From the IMG/VR virus record IMGVR_UViG_3300008267_000606, positions 1-52,112 of that record: a stretch of DNA of 52,112 nucleotides, one strand, 5' to 3'. The notes beneath the pieces are model-generated. The model was given only the letters and a program-made list of their open reading frames with translations. It had not been told where the DNA came from and did not search any database. The stretch is from a virus. Below, one piece after another: positions 25,748-33,828 of the stretch. The position numbers and the translations under genes were made by a program. Every line of letters starts with the position of its first letter. The stretch's first letter is position 1.

Positions 25748-27118
25748 ATGGCTGACAAAAATTTTGACTACTTGGGGGAGACCTTCCAACTTCAATTACT
25801 GAATCAAATTGTGGTTGATAAGGACTTTTCACATTCGATTTTAGAGGTTATCGAACCAAGTTATTTTGAAAACAAATATTTCAAATTATTCCTTCAGATG
25901 GTGAAGGAATATTATTCAAAGTTTGAACACAGCCCGAGTTTTGAAACAATACAACAAAAAGCTAAAAGTGAAATCAGTCAAGAGTTATTGTTAAAGATAA
26001 CTCTTGATACTATTTCAGATATTCAGAATGTAACTGATGACGGTGCTAGTTTTGTGCAAGAAAAAGCTTTGAAGTTTTGTAAACAACAAGAACTTCAAAA
26101 GGTTATGGATAAAGCTAAGAAAATCATTGACCACGGTGAGTTTGAGAACTATGACACCTTGGAAGAAATGGTTAGAGAAGCTTTACAGGTTGGAAATGTG
26201 GATAGAGGAACGGGTGAAGTGTTTGAAGATTTGGATGATGTATTAGCAGATGATTACAGACATCCGATACCTATGGGAATACCAGGTATTGATAATCTTT
26301 TAAAAGGAGGTTTGGCTAAAGGGGAAATTGGTGTTATATTAGCACCCACAGGTGTTGGTAAGTCAACTTTGACAACAAAGATTGCGAACCACGCATTTAA
26401 CTTAGGATTTAATGTTTTACAGATTTTCTTTGAAGACAACAAGAAAGTAATTCAAAGAAAACATTTCACGTGTTGGACAGGTATTGCTCCTGACTCATTA
26501 GGTGAACATAGAGAAGTCGTTATTAAAAAACTTGATGAAATCAAGAATACGATGAAAAACAAATTAATCCTTAAAAAGTTACCATCTGATACCATGACTA
26601 TGAATCAGATTAAGAATCAGATTAGAAAGATGATTGCAGATGGCAATAAAATTGATGTAGTTATTTTAGATTATATTGACTGTGTTACTCCTGAAAAAAT
26701 GATGGATGACGAGTGGAAATCTGAAGGTTCTGTTATGAGAGCGTTTGAATCTATGTGTCATGAATTAGACATTGCTGGTTGGACTGCAACTCAGGGTAAT
26801 AGAAGTTCAATATCATCTGATGTTGTAACAACTGACCAAATGGGTGGTTCTATTAAGAAAGCACAAGTAGGTCACGTTATTATCACAGTAGCAAAATCAC
26901 TACAACAAAAAGAATTGAATCTTGCGACTATTGCTATCACCAAGTCAAGAATTGGTAAAGATGGGGTAGTATTTGAAAACTGTAAGTTTAACAATGAAAT
27001 GTTAGAAATTGATACAGAAAGTACTACAACATTCTTAGGTCTTGAAGAACAGAAGGAAGAAAGAAATAGAAACAGGATTAAAGAAATTATGGAAAAAAGA
27101 AAACAACAAACAGTATAA
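25748..27118 (+). CDS. 41: Replicative DNA helicase (DnaB/gp41-like)
   Basis: A 456-residue DnaB-family helicase. The N-terminal ~150 residues are helical. The RecA-like domain starts with [20 protein letters not shown], then Walker [10 protein letters not shown] (residues 199-207, Lys205), [15 protein letters not shown], Walker [11 protein letters not shown] (Asp308), and a sensor-like stretch [10 protein letters not shown]. It forms a hexamer that unwinds the fork 5' to 3' and works with a primase, which is not in this window. The family and role are clear. The ATG at 25748 follows a TATTTAT motif. NrdB starts 13 bases after its stop, so the two are probably on one transcript. Confidence 0.9.
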   Translation: MADKNFDYLGETFQLQLLNQIVVDKDFSHSILEVIEPSYFENKYFKLFLQMVKEYYSKFEHSPSFETIQQKAKSEISQELLLKITLDTISDIQNVTDDGASFVQEKALKFCKQQELQKVMDKAKKIIDHGEFENYDTLEEMVREALQVGNVDRGTGEVFEDLDDVLADDYRHPIPMGIPGIDNLLKGGLAKGEIGVILAPTGVGKSTLTTKIANHAFNLGFNVLQIFFEDNKKVIQRKHFTCWTGIAPDSLGEHREVVIKKLDEIKNTMKNKLILKKLPSDTMTMNQIKNQIRKMIADGNKIDVVILDYIDCVTPEKMMDDEWKSEGSVMRAFESMCHELDIAGWTATQGNRSSISSDVVTTDQMGGSIKKAQVGHVIITVAKSLQQKELNLATIAITKSRIGKDGVVFENCKFNNEMLEIDTESTTTFLGLEEQKEERNRNRIKEIMEKRKQQTV

Positions 27119-27131
27119 TTATTATAACAAT

Positions 27132-28091
27132 ATGAATGAAAATATGGAAAAAATTTTAGTAGAAAACCCAAACCGATTTGTCATCTTCCCAATCAAATAC
27201 AATGATATATGGGAATATTACAAGATGCATCAAGCGGCTTTTTGGACAGCAGAAGAAATTGATTTGAGCGGTGACCTCCGTGATTGGGAAAATTTATCAG
27301 AAAACGAACAATATTTTGTGAAGAATATTTTGTCATTTTTTGCGGCTTCGGATGGTATCGTTAATGAAAACTTGGCTGAAAATTTCTACAGAGAAGTACA
27401 ATATCCTGAAGCAAAATTCTTTTATGGTATTCAGTTGGCTATGGAGAATATCCATAGTTTAATGTATTCACTTCTTATTGATACTTACGTATCAAATGAA
27501 GATGAGAAGAACAAATGTTTCACCGCATTAGATAACCTACCAGCGGTCCAAAAGAAAGCTAAATGGGCTTTAGATTGGATTGAAAATGCATCTTTTCAAG
27601 AAAGATTAGTTGCATTTGCCGCAGTTGAAGGTATCTTCTTTTCAGGGTCATTCTGTTCTATTTTTTGGTTAAAATCAAGAGGTATAATGCAAGGTCTATG
27701 TAATGCTAACGCTTTGATTTTCAAAGACGAAAACTTACACTGTGACTTCGCAATTCATTTATTAAACAATCACATTGAAAATAAACCAAGTGAAAAGAGA
27801 ATTAAAGAAATTCTTCTTTCAGCACTTGAAATTGAAAAAGAATTCATCACTGAATCTTTACCTGTTTCTTTAATTGGTATGAACCAAAATTTAATGAAAC
27901 AATATCTTGAGTTTGTTGTTGATGGTTTATTAGTTAAACTTGGATGTAAAAAACATTTCAATGTTGAACAACCTTTCAAGTTTATGGAACAAATCGCAGT
28001 TGAAACAAAGGGTAATTTCTTTGAGTCAAGAACTGTTGAATACCAAAAGGCTAAGTTAAATGAAACCTTGTCCTTTACAGACGATTTCTAA
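27132..28091 (+). CDS. nrdB: Ribonucleotide reductase small subunit (NrdB, class Ia)
   Basis: A 319-residue class I R2 protein. The radical and iron ligands are all present: Asp74 in [10 protein letters not shown], Glu105 and His108 in MENIHS, the radical Tyr112 in MYSLLIDTY, Glu166 in [12 protein letters not shown], and Glu200 and His203 in DENLHCDF. The C-terminus, SFTDDF, is the tail that binds the large subunit. It supplies the tyrosyl radical for NrdA to reduce ribonucleotides to deoxynucleotides. The sequence is strikingly like eukaryotic R2. The frame is open further upstream inside the helicase gene, but the ATG at 27132 gives the natural N-terminus; ATG 27144 is a second choice. Confidence 0.93.
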   Translation: MNENMEKILVENPNRFVIFPIKYNDIWEYYKMHQAAFWTAEEIDLSGDLRDWENLSENEQYFVKNILSFFAASDGIVNENLAENFYREVQYPEAKFFYGIQLAMENIHSLMYSLLIDTYVSNEDEKNKCFTALDNLPAVQKKAKWALDWIENASFQERLVAFAAVEGIFFSGSFCSIFWLKSRGIMQGLCNANALIFKDENLHCDFAIHLLNNHIENKPSEKRIKEILLSALEIEKEFITESLPVSLIGMNQNLMKQYLEFVVDGLLVKLGCKKHFNVEQPFKFMEQIAVETKGNFFESRTVEYQKAKLNETLSFTDDF

Positions 28092-28111
28092 TTTATTACT
28101 TTAATAGAACT

Positions 28112-28219
28112 ATGATGTCACTTAAAATTAAAAAGAGAGGTGGAGATGATGCGTCATTTAATCCACAGAAAATTTATAACCGTATTAAAAGAGCTTCAAA
28201 GGGGTTGAGTGTCAACTAA
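28112..28219 (+). pseudogene. Detached start of the NrdA ATP cone (frame-broken remnant)
   Basis: This 35-residue reading frame starts at ATG 28112 (a second ATG follows at 28115) and reads MMSLKIKKRGGDDASFNPQK then IYNRIKRASKGLSVN before TAA. That is the first half of an ATP cone, the regulatory domain at the start of most NrdA proteins. The next ~45 residues of the domain are absent, and the NrdA body resumes at once (from about 28216) in another frame with [14 protein letters not shown], which equals the end of the cone. So the gene has lost about 140 bases and its frame here. It may be a real deletion, or an assembly error. If real, the peptide is probably not functional. Confidence 0.6.
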
Positions 28220-28221
28220 GA

Positions 28222-30420
28222 TTGGCTTCGTCAGTTGCTATTTCATCTTATCACAAAGAAACTGACCCAAGTTTTTCAAATACCATGCATACTTTACACG
28301 TTGATGGTGTTGTGAGTAATGAATTAATGAAAATTGTTGAAGATTATGGACCTAGCAATATTGATGCAATCATTAATCACGATAATGATTATAACTTTGA
28401 TTATTTTGCTTGGAGGTCACTAGCTGAAATGTACTTATTGAAATTACCTGATGGTAAAGTTGTTGAAAGACCACAACATATGTATATGAGAGTCGCTCTT
28501 TGGGTAACTAATACATTTGAAGAGGCGGTTGAGTATTACCAAGCACTATCTAGTCAAAGAATATCACCAGCAACACCAATTATGATTAATGCTGGTACAA
28601 AAGTTCCACAACTTGCGTCTTGTGTTCTTCATTATAATGATTCAGATTCTCGTGAAGGGTTGTTAAACACCATGAGAGATATCTCTACTTACTCATCTGA
28701 CGCTGCGGGTATCGGACTATCAATGTCAAACATTCGTAGTAAAGAAAGTCGTATTACATCTTCAGGCGGATATGCGGGTGGACTTTTGAAATACTTGAAG
28801 ATTGTTAATGAGTCACTCCGTTTCTTTAACCAACAAGGACGTAGACCTGGTTCTGCGGCAATCTACTTGGAACCTTGGCATAAAGACATTTTTGATTTGT
28901 TAGATATTAAAAAGAACACAGGCGCTGAAGAATTAAGAGCTCGTGATTTGTTCACGGCACTTTGGATTCCTGACAACTTCATGAGAGCGGTTAAAAATAA
29001 TGAAGATTGGTATTTGTTCTGTCCTAACGATATTGTAAAAGCGGGTATTAAACCATTACAAGAAAGTTATGGTACTGAATATGAAGAAAATTACCAATTA
29101 GCTGTAAACATGGGTCTTGGTAAGAAAGTTAAAGCACAAGAAATTTGGAATAAGATTATTGAATCACAAGTTGAAACAGGTGTTCCATATCTATGTTCTA
29201 AAGATAGTGCTAACAAAAAGACAAACCATCAGAACATTGGTGTAATTAAACAATCAAATCTTTGTAATGAGATTTACCAATATACTGATGAAAATACAAC
29301 AGCAATTTGTACTCTATCATCTATGGTGTTGAAGAACTATGTGAAAGACGGTGAGTTCGATTTCAAAGGGTTATATGACGAAACACGTAAGGTTGTTAGA
29401 GCGTTGAACAAAGTTGTTAATATCAACAACTACTCAACTGAAAAAGGACGTAAAGGTGGATTGGAGCAAAGAGCAATTGCTATTGGAACCCAAGGACTTG
29501 CTGACGTATTCTATTTGATGGATTATATTTTCACATCAGAAGAAGCACGTAAGTTAAATAAAGAAATTTTTGAAACTATCTATTTCGCAGCAATCACTGA
29601 AAGTAATAGATTGTGTATGGAAGGTCAGTATGAACCATATACTTACTTCCATGGTTCACCTATGTCAAAAGGAGTATTCCAATTTGATATGTGGGGATTA
29701 AATGAAGATGATTTATCAGGAAGATGGCCTTGGGATGTTCTAAAAGAAAATGTTAAAAAGTATGGTGTTTGTAACTCTTTATTCACGGCTCAAATGCCTG
29801 TAGCGTCTTCAGCTAAAATCACTGGTTCATATGAAATGACCGAACCTGCTCACTCAGCAATCTTTAACAGACGTGTGGTAGGTGGGGAGATTATGATTGT
29901 AAACAAATATTTGATTAATGATTTTGAAAAGATTGGTATTTGGTCAGAGGATTTAAAGAATGAAATTATCATGAATGAAGGTTCAATTCAAAATATTAAC
30001 TTTAATAACTACCTTGACCAAGAGGATAAAAGATATAATTTTAAAGTTAAAAGAACTGAACACCTTATTAACAAATACAAAACTATTTGGGAAATATCAC
30101 AAAGAGAATTGATTGAAATGGCGGCTGACAGAGCACCGTTTATTGACCAGTCACAGTCAATGAATATCTACATGTCAAACCCAACATTATCAAAGATTTC
30201 ATCATCACATTTCTACGGATGGGAAAAAGGTTTAAAGACACTTTGTTACTATGTTAGAACAAGGGCAATTTCAACAGGAGCTAAACACTTGGCGGTTGAT
30301 ATCACAAAGGTAACAAAACCTAAACCAACACCCGAACCACCGAAGGTAGATTACAGTTATATGAATTTACCTCCAAAACCTGAGAATAGTGACTTTGATT
30401 GTTTTGGTTGTTCTTCTTAA
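28222..30420 (+). CDS. nrdA: Ribonucleotide reductase large subunit (NrdA, class Ia), ATP cone truncated
   Basis: 732 residues from a TTG at 28222; the first in-frame ATG is at 28285. The catalytic barrel is complete: Cys134 in LASCVLHYN and its partner Cys in AICTLSS form the redox pair, SNLCNEI carries Asn346, the thiyl Cys348 and Glu350, CYYVRTRA carries the Tyr pair for radical transfer, and the end is DCFGCSS with the Cys727/Cys730 reductant pair. It reduces ribonucleoside diphosphates with NrdB. The protein is close to eukaryotic R1, but the N-terminal ATP cone, which sets overall activity, is reduced to its last few residues. The start is therefore uncertain. A terminator follows. Confidence 0.9.
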   Translation: [732 protein letters not shown]

Positions 30421-30436
30421 AAAATCCGATGTGTTA

Positions 30437-30460
30437 CCCCGAGCTAGGTCGGGGTTTTTA
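30437..30460 (+). terminator. Rho-independent terminator after nrdA
   Basis: CCCCGA (30437-30442), loop GCTAGG, TCGGGG (30449-30454), then TTTTTA. It closes the replication and nucleotide block; a TATTTAT motif follows at 30471. Confidence 0.9.
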
Positions 30461-30470
30461 ATTTTATGAC

Positions 30471-30477
30471 TATTTAT
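30471..30477 (+). promoter_or_regulatory. TATTTAT motif before the flavoprotein gene
   Basis: TGACTATTTATTAACATG: the motif ends four bases before the ATG at 30482 and follows the nrdA terminator, the same arrangement as at 5647. Confidence 0.55.
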
Positions 30478-30481
30478 TAAC

Positions 30482-31249
30482 ATGTCTAATATAATACAAG
30501 AAGAGATAGATAAGATTAGGAAAATGATGCTTTCTGAGAACATGGTTCAAGAAGGTGGTGCGAAAAAACTAAAAGAGACGTTAGATATTCTTAAAAAGAA
30601 AGATAAAGTTTTATTACTTAGTTGTTCTAATAGATTTAATTGGGACCCAAAACAAATAGATGTTCCTAAATCAAAAGTTATTGCGATGTATCTTAATGAA
30701 GAGCTTGGTAATAAATCTGTTTTTATGGATGTATCTGAACTTAAAATTTTTCCTTGTGAAGGTAATGTATCAAGAGAAGAAGGTAATAGTTGCGGTGTTA
30801 TTAAATCACTATTAAAAGATGACAAAAAAAATCCATCAGGTTATCATAGATGTTGGGCTAGTTTGAACAATAAATCAGATGAACTTTGGAAGGTATCAAA
30901 AGAATTATTTGAATCAGATGCTGTTGTATTTTTTAGTTCAGTAAGATGGGGACAGGCAAACATGTATTACCAAAATTTAATCGAAAGATTAACTTGGATT
31001 GAAAACAGACATAACACTTTAGGTGAAAAAAATATTGTTGAAAATGTTGAAACAGGTTTTATTTGTGTTGGACAAAACTGGAATGGGGAAGAAGTAACTG
31101 ATACTCAAATGAAAGTTCATGAGTTCTATGGATTTAAACCTAACAAGAAATTATATTGGAATTGGCAATATACGACAGATGTTTACGACGAAAGCAAATC
31201 TTCTTACAAAAAATCCCACAAAAAATTCATTGATGATATGGGATTATGA
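30482..31249 (+). CDS. Flavodoxin-fold NAD(P)H-dependent oxidoreductase
   Basis: 255 residues. After a helical leader of about 35 residues (IIQEEIDKIRKMMLSEN), the flavodoxin-like fold begins: DKVLLLSCSNRFN is the first strand and phosphate-binding loop, IAMYLNEELGNKSVFMDVSE the next helix and strand, SDAVVFFSSVRWGQANMYY the flavin-contacting loop (a place usually occupied by PxYxGxxxxxLK), and TGFICVGQNW the later strand. The family reduces FMN or quinones with NAD(P)H. Being next to nrdAB it might help reduce the radical site as NrdI does, but a terminator and its own TATTTAT motif separate it, and it lies against gp25. Two CxxxC-like cysteines are not clearly functional. Confidence 0.68.
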   Translation: MSNIIQEEIDKIRKMMLSENMVQEGGAKKLKETLDILKKKDKVLLLSCSNRFNWDPKQIDVPKSKVIAMYLNEELGNKSVFMDVSELKIFPCEGNVSREEGNSCGVIKSLLKDDKKNPSGYHRCWASLNNKSDELWKVSKELFESDAVVFFSSVRWGQANMYYQNLIERLTWIENRHNTLGEKNIVENVETGFICVGQNWNGEEVTDTQMKVHEFYGFKPNKKLYWNWQYTTDVYDESKSSYKKSHKKFIDDMGL

Positions 31250-31421
31250 AATTGGTTTTTATAAGTATTTAAACAGAAATCACACAAATTTAGATTGTAT
31301 TAATTTTTACCCAATCAATTCTTTTATTCAGGAATATATTTTCAGTCAAGAGTTTGTTAATATTGAGTTTGAAAATAACAAACCAAAACTTACTGAAGGT
31401 AAAATTGTTGTATTGATTTAA
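31233..31421 (+). CDS. Small unknown protein overlapping the flavoprotein end
   Basis: 62 residues from ATG 31233, overlapping the flavoprotein stop by 17 bases, then open to TAA at 31419-31421. It fills the space before gp25. It reads MIWDYEIGFYKYLNRN, then FIQEYIFSQEFVNIEF, and ends KPKLTEGKIVVLI. The closing 'L-x-x-G-x-x-x-x-L' strand would fit a LysM or tail protein X-like small baseplate protein, but this is a weak hint. The gap would otherwise be the only 170-base stretch without a gene, which favours a real one. Confidence 0.5.
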   Translation: MIWDYEIGFYKYLNRNHTNLDCINFYPINSFIQEYIFSQEFVNIEFENNKPKLTEGKIVVLI

Positions 31422-31436
31422 ATTTGATATGTTCAA

Positions 31437-31443
31437 TATTTAT
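31437..31443 (+). promoter_or_regulatory. TATTTAT motif before gp25
   Basis: TCAATATTTATGTAATATG ends five bases before the ATG at 31449, at the head of the wedge gene group. Confidence 0.55.
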
Positions 31444-31448
31444 GTAAT

Positions 31449-31901
31449 ATGGCAAATGGAGTTACATATGGTATTACTTTTCCTTTCAGGGATTCTTTTG
31501 ATGGAAAATTTTTAGATTTAACAGATACAACTGAAGAAGAAGTAAGAAGTAATCTTATTCACTTATTATTAACAAGAAAAGGGAGTAGATACTTTATGCC
31601 AAATTTTGGTACTCGTCTTTATGAATATATTTTTGAACCTTTGGACAGTCCAACATTTGACCAAATTGAAAGTGAGATTAAAGAGTCGGTTGAAACTTAT
31701 ATTCCTAATCTGACTGTAACATCTGTAAAAATTGAAGCACCTGATTTAGTTAATGATTCATTACAAGTTACAACACAAGACCCGAATGAATTTGTATTTC
31801 CAGGGACACCTGAATCAGAATATACTGCAAAAATAAGAATAAATTATAATATTACAAATAATGTATTTAATACATCTAGCTTTGTAATTATTAATATATA
31901 A
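31449..31901 (+). CDS. 25: Baseplate wedge protein gp25
   Basis: A 150-residue member of the GPW/gp25 family. It has the signature EEEVRSNLIHLLLTRKGSRY followed by FMPNFGTRLYEYIFEP, then PTFDQIESEIKESVETYIP, and a last beta region. gp25 helps form the wedge-core bundle with gp6 and gp53 and triggers sheath attachment to the baseplate. The length is typical of the family (T4 gp25 is 132 residues). It is followed after four bases by gp6, as expected for contractile tails. Confidence 0.95.
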   Translation: MANGVTYGITFPFRDSFDGKFLDLTDTTEEEVRSNLIHLLLTRKGSRYFMPNFGTRLYEYIFEPLDSPTFDQIESEIKESVETYIPNLTVTSVKIEAPDLVNDSLQVTTQDPNEFVFPGTPESEYTAKIRINYNITNNVFNTSSFVIINI

Positions 31902-31905
31902 CAAG

Positions 31906-33777
31906 ATGATATCATATACTACAAGAGATTTTCAATCAATTAGGTTAGAACTTATAAATTACGTTAGAACTTATTATCCTGATTTGATTCAGAATGTTAA
32001 TGACGCTTCGGTTTTTTCAGTTTTATTGGATTTAAACGCTGCGGTAACAGACAATTTAAATTATCACATTGATAGAAGTTTACAAGAAACTGTATTACAA
32101 TACGCACAACAAACAAGTTCACTTTATAACATTGCAAGAACATATGGTTTGAAAGTACCAGGGATGAGACCGTCAATTGCTCTTGTTGATTTATCAATTA
32201 CTGTTCCTGTTTTTGGTGACGCTCCGGCAATTCAATCTAATGTTGGTACATTACAGCCACCTGATTCGGCATACTTTGGTGTTTTAGCAAAGGGTAGTCA
32301 AGTGATTGGTGCAGGGCAAACTTTTGAAACTTTATATGATATTGATTTTGGTGCAGATTTTAATGACGAAGGGGTTGTTAATAGAACTGTTATTCCAAAT
32401 TTTGACGCTAACAATATCCTTATTAACTATACTATTACAAAAAGAGAACCTGTAATTAATGGTATTACAAAAGTTTTCAGAAGAGTTATTAATACTCCTG
32501 AAACAAGACCATTTTTTGATTTTTTCTTACCTGAAAAAAATGTATTAGGTGTTACAGGTGTTATACTTAAAGACGGAACAAATTATAATAATGTTCCATC
32601 GGCTCAAGAATTTATGGATATGACAAATTTATCTAATAAATGGTTTGAGGTTGATGCTTTGGCTCAAGATAGAATTTTTATTGAAGACCCAACTAAACCA
32701 AAAGATGCTACGGGAATAAAAGTTGGGAAATATTATAAAACCAATCAAAGATTTATCACTGAATATACTCCACAAGGATTTTTAAAATTAACTTTTGGTG
32801 GTGGAAATACTTCATCGGATGATTTATTGAGGGATTTTACAGTTAATGGTGTTCCATTGGATATTTCAAAATATCAAAACAACTATTCACTTGGTTCTAC
32901 ATTAAAGGCTAATTCAACGTTATTTGTTCAATATAGAGTTGGAGGTGGTTTGGTTAGTAACTTGGGACCTGGAGCAATTAACCAGTTAGGTACGGTTAAC
33001 TTTAATGTTTATGGTAGTGACCAAAATAAAGTAACTTCGGTTATTAATTCTTTAGCTTGTACTAACGTTACAGCGGCTATTGGTGGGGCTAACTACCCAA
33101 GTATTGAAGAAATAAGAAACTTGATTTCATTTAACTTTGCAGCTCAAAACAGAGCGGTTACTGTAAATGACTATGAAGCAATAATTAGAAAAATGCCTTC
33201 AAAGTTTGGAGCGCCTGCAAAAGTTGCAATTACTGAAACTGATAATAAAATTAATGTTCAAATTCTTTCTTATGATTCTTCAGGAGCGTTAACAGAAACT
33301 GTTTCTAATACTTTAAAAAGTAATTTAGCAACATATTTGTCAAATTATAGAATGATGAACGACTACATATATATTGAATCGGCTAACGTTATTGATTTAG
33401 CATTTGATGTATATGTTGTATTAGATAGTTCACAAAACCAAGGAGTTGTTATATCGAACATTATTTCAAAGATTAATGCTTATATGAGTCCAAGTAATAG
33501 AGGGATGGGGCAAAATCTATACATTTCACCAATAAGAACTTTAATTCAAAGTGAACAAGGGGTGATTACCGTGTCATCTATTAATGTTTATAACAGAGTT
33601 GGTGGTTTATACTCATCTTCACAAGTTTCACAGTCATATTCAAATACTACGACTAAAGAAATACAAGTAATTGAAGATACAATATATGCTCAACCAAACC
33701 AAATATTCAATGTTAGGTTTGCCGATAAAGACATTAGAGTGTCGGTCAAAAACTTAACTACAGTCAATTTTAGTTAA
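31906..33777 (+). CDS. 6: Baseplate wedge protein gp6 (baseplate J-like)
   Basis: 623 residues, close to T4 gp6 (660). The N-terminus has the family start YTTRDFQSIRLELINYVRTYYP, then DASVFSVLLDLNAAVTDNLN and YHIDRSLQETVLQYA, then IARTYGLKVPGMRPS. A middle YPSIEEIRNLISFNFAAQNR with VTVNDYEAIIRKMP matches the conserved core of baseplate J proteins. gp6 dimers join wedges into the ring around the hub. It directly follows gp25 in the same transcript. Assignment is strong. Confidence 0.92.
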   Translation: MISYTTRDFQSIRLELINYVRTYYPDLIQNVNDASVFSVLLDLNAAVTDNLNYHIDRSLQETVLQYAQQTSSLYNIARTYGLKVPGMRPSIALVDLSITVPVFGDAPAIQSNVGTLQPPDSAYFGVLAKGSQVIGAGQTFETLYDIDFGADFNDEGVVNRTVIPNFDANNILINYTITKREPVINGITKVFRRVINTPETRPFFDFFLPEKNVLGVTGVILKDGTNYNNVPSAQEFMDMTNLSNKWFEVDALAQDRIFIEDPTKPKDATGIKVGKYYKTNQRFITEYTPQGFLKLTFGGGNTSSDDLLRDFTVNGVPLDISKYQNNYSLGSTLKANSTLFVQYRVGGGLVSNLGPGAINQLGTVNFNVYGSDQNKVTSVINSLACTNVTAAIGGANYPSIEEIRNLISFNFAAQNRAVTVNDYEAIIRKMPSKFGAPAKVAITETDNKINVQILSYDSSGALTETVSNTLKSNLATYLSNYRMMNDYIYIESANVIDLAFDVYVVLDSSQNQGVVISNIISKINAYMSPSNRGMGQNLYISPIRTLIQSEQGVITVSSINVYNRVGGLYSSSQVSQSYSNTTTKEIQVIEDTIYAQPNQIFNVRFADKDIRVSVKNLTTVNFS

Positions 33778-33809
33778 CATCATTTATTTTTTGAAAATCG
33801 TGTGTAAAC

Positions 33810-33816
33810 TATTTAT
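33810..33816 (+). promoter_or_regulatory. TATTTAT motif before the 1922-residue gene
   Basis: AAACTATTTATTAAAAAAC lies 12 bases before the ATG at 33829. Confidence 0.52.
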
Positions 33817-33828
33817 TAAAAAACACAC

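Noticed and set aside
27042-27131. N-terminal extension of NrdB inside the helicase gene
   Set aside because: The added residues are Lys/Asn-rich, unlike NrdB, and come from the end of the DnaB-like gene; the ATG at 27132 gives a normal start.
28092-28260. Intron, intein or homing endonuclease as the cause of the nrdA break
   Set aside because: There is no extra DNA at the break; sequence is missing rather than inserted.
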